DNA of 64,000 nucleotides from Cristatella mucedo (taxonomy: Eukaryota; Bryozoa; Phylactolaemata; Cristatellidae). The translations under genes and the position numbers were made by a program. Location of the stretch: positions 367,501-431,500 of the forward strand of contig WPIO01000009.1 in NCBI GenBank assembly GCA_009760855.2, read 5' to 3'. Under the pieces are notes generated by a model. It did not search any database, was not told where the DNA came from, and saw only the letters and a program-made list of their open reading frames with translations. Shown here piece after piece: positions 58,847-64,000 of the stretch (position 1 is the first letter of the stretch; the number at the start of each line of letters is the position of its first letter).

Positions 58847-59110
58847 TTTGCACCCTGTTCCCTGCTCCTTGCTCCCTGGTCCTTGCTCCCTGCTCCTTGT
58901 TCCCTGCTCCTTGTTCCCTGCTCCTTGCTCCTTGTTCCTTGCTCCTTGCTCCTTGTTCCCTGCTCCTTGCTCCTTGCTCCCTGCTCCTTGTTCCCTGCTC
59001 CTTGCTCCTTGATCCTTGCTCCTTGCTCCCTGCACCTTGCTCCCTGCTCCTTGTTCCCTGCTCCTTGCTCCCTGCTCCTTGCTCCCTGCTCCTTGCTCCC
59101 TGCTCCTTGC
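58847..59110. repeat. Minisatellite with 7-base units (CTCCTTG/CTCCCTG)
   Basis: About 37 heptamers, mostly CTCCTTG, CTCCCTG, TTCCCTG and TTCCTTG, in the WDPCP intron between 58794 and 59768. Because 21 bases equal three units, all frames stay open (KEQGARS-type repeats on the minus strand), which creates long spurious reading frames. Confidence 0.95.
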
Positions 59111-59767
59111 ATGCAGGCCAGGCCAAAAGTGGCTTGCAAAAATTATGGGTGCTAAGAACGTATCGTGTTAGAGCAAATCGTGTTAGAGCAAAGTGCCAAA
59201 ATCTTGTTCGATTGCTCTTTTGCATGGCGCTTTCACGACATCGTGACCCGGGCGCTTCCCATAGCCGCACTGTCCCACTACCCCACGATGTCATGCGTTT
59301 CTTAGACGACGTTAGTGTATTCGTGGGCTTTCGATGAGCGACAGCGGTCATGCTGATGGGCAAACGGTTCGTCGTGCGTGTTTTTGGACCTGTTTTGTTA
59401 TCTTTGCCACATGACAGCATCGTAATTTTGGTGCCGACGACAGGTGCGTCTCGATGTAGCCCCAAGTCGCGATAATCTTTCCATGTGCTGGCTAGAGCGG
59501 CCCTACTGAAATTATTGCAGAGAAGTCGATTGCAGCGAAATTAATCGTGGCTTGTCGATAAACGACATGGCTGGCAACAGTGGGAAGCTTAGTCAAGTCT
59601 CTGCTCAGTGCTCAAAATGCACAGGCATAAATTCGAGAACATTTGATTAAAATAGATCGCCAAGGCATTAGCTTTTGCTGCAAAACATGCTAATTTTTTT
59701 CCTTTAACCAGTGCCTGCCAACTTGAGGACACTGGCGTGTCCACGGCAGCGCTAGCAGCACACTTAC
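59111..59767. other. Rest of a WDPCP intron
   Basis: No further exon or repeat recognised. Confidence 0.5.
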
Positions 59768-59928
59768 CGAGGCCGAACAGCCCTCCTCTGCACTGGCTTG
59801 CTTTCTCGCGCGCTACCGAAGCTAATTCGATGTCGCCCTTGTCCCTGGCTGAGTGGTAGATGTCCATGAAGAGGTCCCGTGAGCCGATGTCGACGGCCAG
59901 CAAGAACGCTTTGTCGTAGCGGCAGTAC
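59768..59928 (-). CDS. WDPCP homologue, conserved helical exon
   Basis: Acceptor GCCGACAATCAAG, donor GGCCTCG/GTAAGT. One base in, one base out, 53 codons. Encodes YCRYDKAFLLAVDIGSRDLF and MDIYHSARDKGDIELASVAR followed by EKAS. It aligns with the vertebrate stretch YQRFEKAFLLAVDVGARDLF followed by MDI-x-x-LALDKGE, with well over half of positions identical by eye. WDPCP (Drosophila fritz) is a planar cell polarity effector that supports septin organisation and ciliogenesis. This is the strongest evidence for the gene. Confidence 0.93.
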
Positions 59929-60082
59929 CTTGATTGTCGGCGTTTTAACAGCATTCAGTCACACATAAGGGATCAGCTGAATGTGAACATGAGCGGCATG
60001 TGCATACCTGTACGTGTACATTAGCATGCACCTTTTTTTTTTAATTTCGTCGCATTGTAAACCCAATGAGTGCAGTGCATAC

Positions 60083-60209
60083 CTGAGGAGATGATGGAAA
60101 AATCTCCTGGCTAACCTCCCTATGGAGTCTCGGTACTCGAGAACCACGACGTCCGGCAGCGGCTTCTGCTGCGGTGCGTAGAAGCTTCCGAGCGCTGCTT
60201 CGATGAGCG
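60083..60209 (-). CDS. WDPCP homologue, exon with FYAP and FFHHLLR motifs
   Basis: Acceptor CTGCCCTTTGTAG, donor CTCAG/GTATGC. Enters with two bases (G+CG, alanine) and leaves in phase 2. Encodes ALIEAALGSFYAPQQKPLPD and VVVLEYRDSIGRLARRFFHH, then LLR. Vertebrate WDPCP has LGTFYAP followed by LEYRDQISKYARRFFHHLLR at the same place. Its arginine codon is completed by the exon at 59928. The intron between them is only 154 bases. Confidence 0.93.
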
Positions 60210-61734
60210 CTACAAAGGGCAGCCGCCACAGCGAGTTTCCATGACGATACCACTAGCGGACGGAGGGAAAACGAGGCACAGCTTGAGCCACAGCGATCGG
60301 CCTCGGCGCAAGCAGCTGCCCGAACCCGAGCCGTAAACGCATGGGGGAATAAAGAAACAAGAAGTATCGCTGTAGGGTCGTTGTTGAGCCTCTACTCCAG
60401 TGCGTGCAAGTTGCTAGCGCAAGGTGAGGTTGTGCCAGCGCAAGGTGAGGTACACGATGAAAATTACGCATTTGCATGGCGACCTCAGAAGAACTCACTC
60501 TCAATCTCTTAAATCAATGCAATTTACATATGCTGGTAAGGAAGCATGTCAATTTGCTAGTGATAGGATAACATGCACAACTTAAGCACGCAGATTTGCA
60601 CCAAGAATGTTTCCTGCCGATGGAGCAAATACAGTAAGACACGAATACTGTGAGTTACAAGCAAATAAGAGTTCACACGAAAGACACGGCAGTAGAACGA
60701 CAGGGCTCCAAACGGTCCTGAGAGCGAGAGAGAGGGCAGGCATCCACCGAAAGGGCTCGATGAGGCAACGAGCACCGCTGCTGTGCACAGATGACGTAAT
60801 GAGATGGTAGGGGGAGCGTAAGTCGCTAGCAGCATCTCGGACGCCGATGCAAAGCCGAACACTATAATCCGTTGTTTCGTCGCCAGCGCAACGTTTGGCG
60901 GTGATGCAGCTCGCGGGCCGACGACTGTTGCAAGCAGAACTGCACCCATTAAGGCTCTTCTGCCGCTATACAAATGAGGCTGTTGAATCGGCTAGCTTTT
61001 ATTTTATGGGTCGCATGTCTGAGCTCTCGTTTGTCACGGTCACATGCACTGCCGCCTGCTAACCCGGAGGCTATTGTAACCTCACCAGAGTCCACAGCAG
61101 CACCAAGCATGCACTAACGAGAGAGAAGACAGTGGGGTACAATCTGCTGCTCACATCTTTGCCACCATTGGTGTGACCAAGTTGGAACTTGCATTCCTTG
61201 CCGCTCAGGGGGAGCGCTGGCTGCAGCCTACTTGGAGACGCTGGCACTTGCAAAACACATGACAAGTTTCGAAGCTGATAGCTACCGTTCCTTAACTATT
61301 GCTTTATCTGCTCAGTTGCATTACTTTACCCCATACTTAAGCTGCACTGCTTGAAAAGGCAATCTAAATTTTTTTAAATTAAGTTAAAATATTGCAGTGG
61401 TCAGAGTGAAACTAAAGCAATAATCATATGGGCTGCAAACTATCAAAAACGACCCGGATTAAAATTTATTTCGAGGATACTGCACAATTCTCCTCGAAAG
61501 CATACATAACACGCCAGACCTTGGCAACGTTACGACAGGGGATAAACTACGGCCAGTCACGTAGGTGCACTTCAATGTGCATGCAGTATGCACACCGAAG
61601 TCAAATATCCTTTATCAAAACGAAATTAGCATATAATTCATTAACTATAAACCTAAGTGTGCACTGGGATTGACCGACGTATAGCAGCAGATGATGGTCC
61701 ACGGCTGAACAAAAATGGCCAGCAGGCAGCTGAC
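60210..61734. other. WDPCP intron, with a SINE 1 fragment
   Basis: Holds AAGGCTCTTCTGCCGCTATA, AATGAGGCTGTTGAATCGGC at about 60950-61000 (a SINE 1 3' end, plus strand) and a possible decayed LINE A tail near 60490-60540. Confidence 0.55.
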
Positions 61735-61849
61735 CTTCGACGTCCCTATCCAGTGGCAGCTTAAAGAGGTAGTTGAAGATTGTGCTCAGGCACCTGCAGC
61801 AAGCGCCGGCATCCTCCTGCCAGCTCATGCTGTTTAGCAGATCAACAGC
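61735..61849 (-). CDS. WDPCP homologue, exon
   Basis: Acceptor ACTCGTTGCAG, donor GTCGAAG/GTCAGC. Phase 0 in, phase 1 out, 38 codons. Encodes AVDLLNSMSWQEDAGACCRC and LSTIFNYLFKLPLDRDVE. Corresponds to the vertebrate AINILSSMNW segment and the following helix with IVNHLLRQKL-x-x-E. The open frame running past the donor (to 61601) is intronic. Confidence 0.88.
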
Positions 61850-61939
61850 CTGCAACGAGTTTGTTACGGCAATGGACTAGGAACAACGAATAAGCAGCAG
61901 CATTAACAGATAGATAACCAACATAGCAGAACCACGGGA

Positions 61940-61961
61940 GAGAGAGAGAGAGAGAGAGAGA
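61940..61961. repeat. Short (GA)n repeat
   Basis: Eleven GA units in a WDPCP intron. Confidence 0.8.
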
Positions 61962-62307
61962 AGGCAAGGAGAAGTGGTCTCTCTCCCCCCCCCCCAGCAG
62001 ACCGACCAAAAAGTGAGAACACGTGCACCGTGGACGAGAGGTCGTTCAGCAAAACTTGGGCTAGCCAGCAGAAGCAGGCAGCAGGAAGCTGCCTGTGTGG
62101 GCGCAGTGCCACAGCTCTCTCACCGTGAGCTTTCCCAATGGCTCGTGCCCGTGGAGTCCACCCGGTGGACCAAGGAGCCTCCTTTCAGAGGACTTGGCAG
62201 CACGAGTCGCTCACGGGAAATTGGGGCCGTCGTTCACGGTAACATTCGAGTCAAACCTCGTCGGCCGCAACAACAAAAAACTAGAGCAAATCTTAACTGC
62301 ACCGTAC

Positions 62308-62532
62308 CTGAGTGACGTGCCCGTACTTCAGATGTTGCGCGACGAGGCTCCGGTGCGACACGCACCGATCACCGCCCGCATGGCCGCCAGTCAGTCTCAC
62401 GAGGCACGCAGGACCGCTTAGCAGGACAAAGAGAGAACCGTGCAGAACATCAGCAGCTGACAGCTTGCGTTCAGCAGCGCTCACTCGCTCGGCGACAGCG
62501 CCGAATGACAGACATGTCGCGATCATTAGAAG
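62308..62532 (-). CDS. WDPCP homologue, exon (5' edge uncertain)
   Basis: The donor CACTCAG/GTACGG is in phase 0, agreeing with the exon at 61849. The C-terminal part, RSLVAQHLKYGHVTQ, joins to AVDLL and mirrors DIIFQYIHCDEIYEAINIL of vertebrates. Upstream SLFVLL-SGPACLVRLTGG mirrors the LLFLRF-x-RGPLGVLLFKLG strand region that closes the beta-propeller. The proposed start follows CAACATTGTCAG, giving 75 codons from LLMIATCLSF. A later acceptor at 62456 is possible. The upstream boundary is therefore approximate. Confidence 0.7.
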
Positions 62533-63015
62533 CTGACAATGTTGTGCACATTAAGAAGAGAGCATGCTAAAGCAGCTCTGGCAAGCAGAGACGACGGCAA
62601 CACGAGAGAGAGGGAGGGAGAGAGAGAGAGAGAGAGCAGGGGGCCCAAAGCTGCCAACTAATCGGAGCACACGACTACTGCCTCGTTCGAGGCGCTTCTC
62701 TTTGCGCACATGGGCAGCTTTTATAGTGTTATATCAGAGCTGCGTGCGTACGAGGTGGATTTTAAGCTTCGAATGCGATACGCTCGATTAGTGGTGGCGC
62801 TTGCTTTTTTATCTAATTTAAACTGGCTACACTGCTGCTATTTCTAAAACTTGCCTTTCAAACACGACTATAAATGTGTCAGCTGATGTGGTAGACAAGT
62901 AATTGCCATTGTGTACACACCACGACACATGCTGGACCCGAACGTCTGGCCTGTGGAAAAAACAGAAGAAATAGCAGCAGGCAAATCATCCAGCTGCACC
63001 CAGCCTCGTCAGCCT

Positions 63016-63295
<280 letters not shown>

Positions 63296-63337
63296 AAACG
63301 GCAGCTGTTAATCCATATTAAGCAGGACAGTTATTAC

Positions 63338-63435
63338 CGGAAGTATGCAGATAGGTGCAGGACTCCTAGCCCTGACATATCTTCGCCACTGGAGATTAAA
63401 TAGATGCCTAGCGTGTTCAAGCTGCTGTCCAATAC
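63338..63435 (-). CDS. Possible further WDPCP exon
   Basis: 98 bases between TTTTGCAG and TTCCG/GTAATA. One frame reads VLDSSLNTLGIYLISSGEDM and SGLGVLHLSAYF, and a second frame is also open. Splice sites are good and it lies on the right strand upstream of the other WDPCP exons. The phase does not fit the proposed start of the exon at 62532, and similarity to WDPCP is doubtful. Confidence 0.3.
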
Positions 63436-64000
63436 CTGCAAAAGTGTACATAGGTGTGTATCTAGGAACAGCTAGCTTATATAACAAAAAATTGGAGCTG
63501 GACTTAAGCTCAACCAGAGATTAGATGCACTCAAGTCAACGGAACATGACACAAGTGTTGCTAAATCTGTACTTAGTGCATCGACCTAGCAGCCTCTTAA
63601 ACAAGCGTCGTGCAGCAACTAACCAAGTTCAGCCACTAATTAAATACCCGTATATCTGTACAGATACAGCCAAAATTGTGAATAGCAACAAACCAATTGA
63701 CCGATAGTAGTAATATTACCGATTAATAGTGGTGCATTAGGGCAGATAGCACTTAAATAACAGCTTCAACCAAGGAGCGACCTCGAAGGACCAAAAGGGT
63801 GATTATGAACACGTAGGGACAACTTGAGAACAAATTTGATCATGCGTGAAAATACGCAATTGTACCCATCTGCATACCAATTAAAATGTCTGCCCACCAC
63901 GTGCCTGCTCAGACGAGTGCCCCCTTATGCATACCCATCAAATAAAAACAGTAGGTATAAGCTTGTCTCCATAGTCACCCCATCCACACACTTGTCATAG
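63436..64000. other. No supported feature
   Basis: Would be an upstream WDPCP intron if the gene continues beyond the window. Nothing recognised. Confidence 0.35.

Noticed and set aside
58758-59465. Long minus-strand frame with KEQGARS repeats (and the plus-strand counterpart)
   Set aside because: Produced by the heptamer minisatellite in a WDPCP intron. The real exon ends at a splice acceptor at 58794.

Overview
The window is nuclear DNA from an animal. Genes are split into short exons with GT-AG introns, many of them kilobases long. Intergenic and intronic DNA is dominated by CR1/L2-type LINEs, two tRNA-derived SINE families and long microsatellites. I see no operons, bacterial genes, CRISPR arrays or phage. 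The genes and repeats would suit a spiralian or another ciliated invertebrate, but no lineage is proven. Homologies are judged from memory of the protein families, because no search could be run.

Three conserved genes can be reconstructed exon by exon, with matching intron phases. (1) A MEA1 (male-enhanced antigen 1) homologue lies on the minus strand: three exons between 39578 and 33654, apparently a complete 202-residue protein. (2) A mitochondrial ribosomal protein mL48 (MRPL48) homologue lies on the plus strand: four firm exons between 50426 and 57660, plus a probable upstream exon at 46172. (3) The C-terminal part of a WDPCP/Fritz homologue (planar cell polarity and ciliogenesis) lies on the minus strand: six exons between 62532 and 57991, with the N-terminus beyond the window or in exons I could not identify. 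mL48 and WDPCP converge tail to tail, with 330 bp between their stop codons.

Less certain genes: two exons of a WSC-domain protein (1457-2253, plus); three phase-compatible exons of an unrecognised protein ending at 20549 (plus); and a possible secreted protein starting at 39688 (plus), head to head with MEA1. A decayed copy of an uncharacterised repetitive protein family lies at about 27960-28790.

By region: 1-3.3 kb, WSC exons and GC-rich DNA. 3.3-12.4 kb, repeats and microsatellites. 12.4-20.5 kb, the unrecognised gene. 20.5-33.6 kb, repeats, the most complete LINE A copy (29.2-31.5 kb) and the decayed family. 33.6-39.7 kb, MEA1, whose first intron is full of transposons. 39.7-46 kb, LINE A and SINE copies and the possible secreted gene. 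46-57.7 kb, mL48 with LINE B copies and a 500-bp CT tract in its introns. 57.9-64 kb, WDPCP.

The most notable repeat observation is that the SINE 2 3' tail shares sequence and a stem-loop with the LINE A 3' end, the expected sign of a SINE using a partner LINE's reverse transcriptase. I found no convincing new molecular system.
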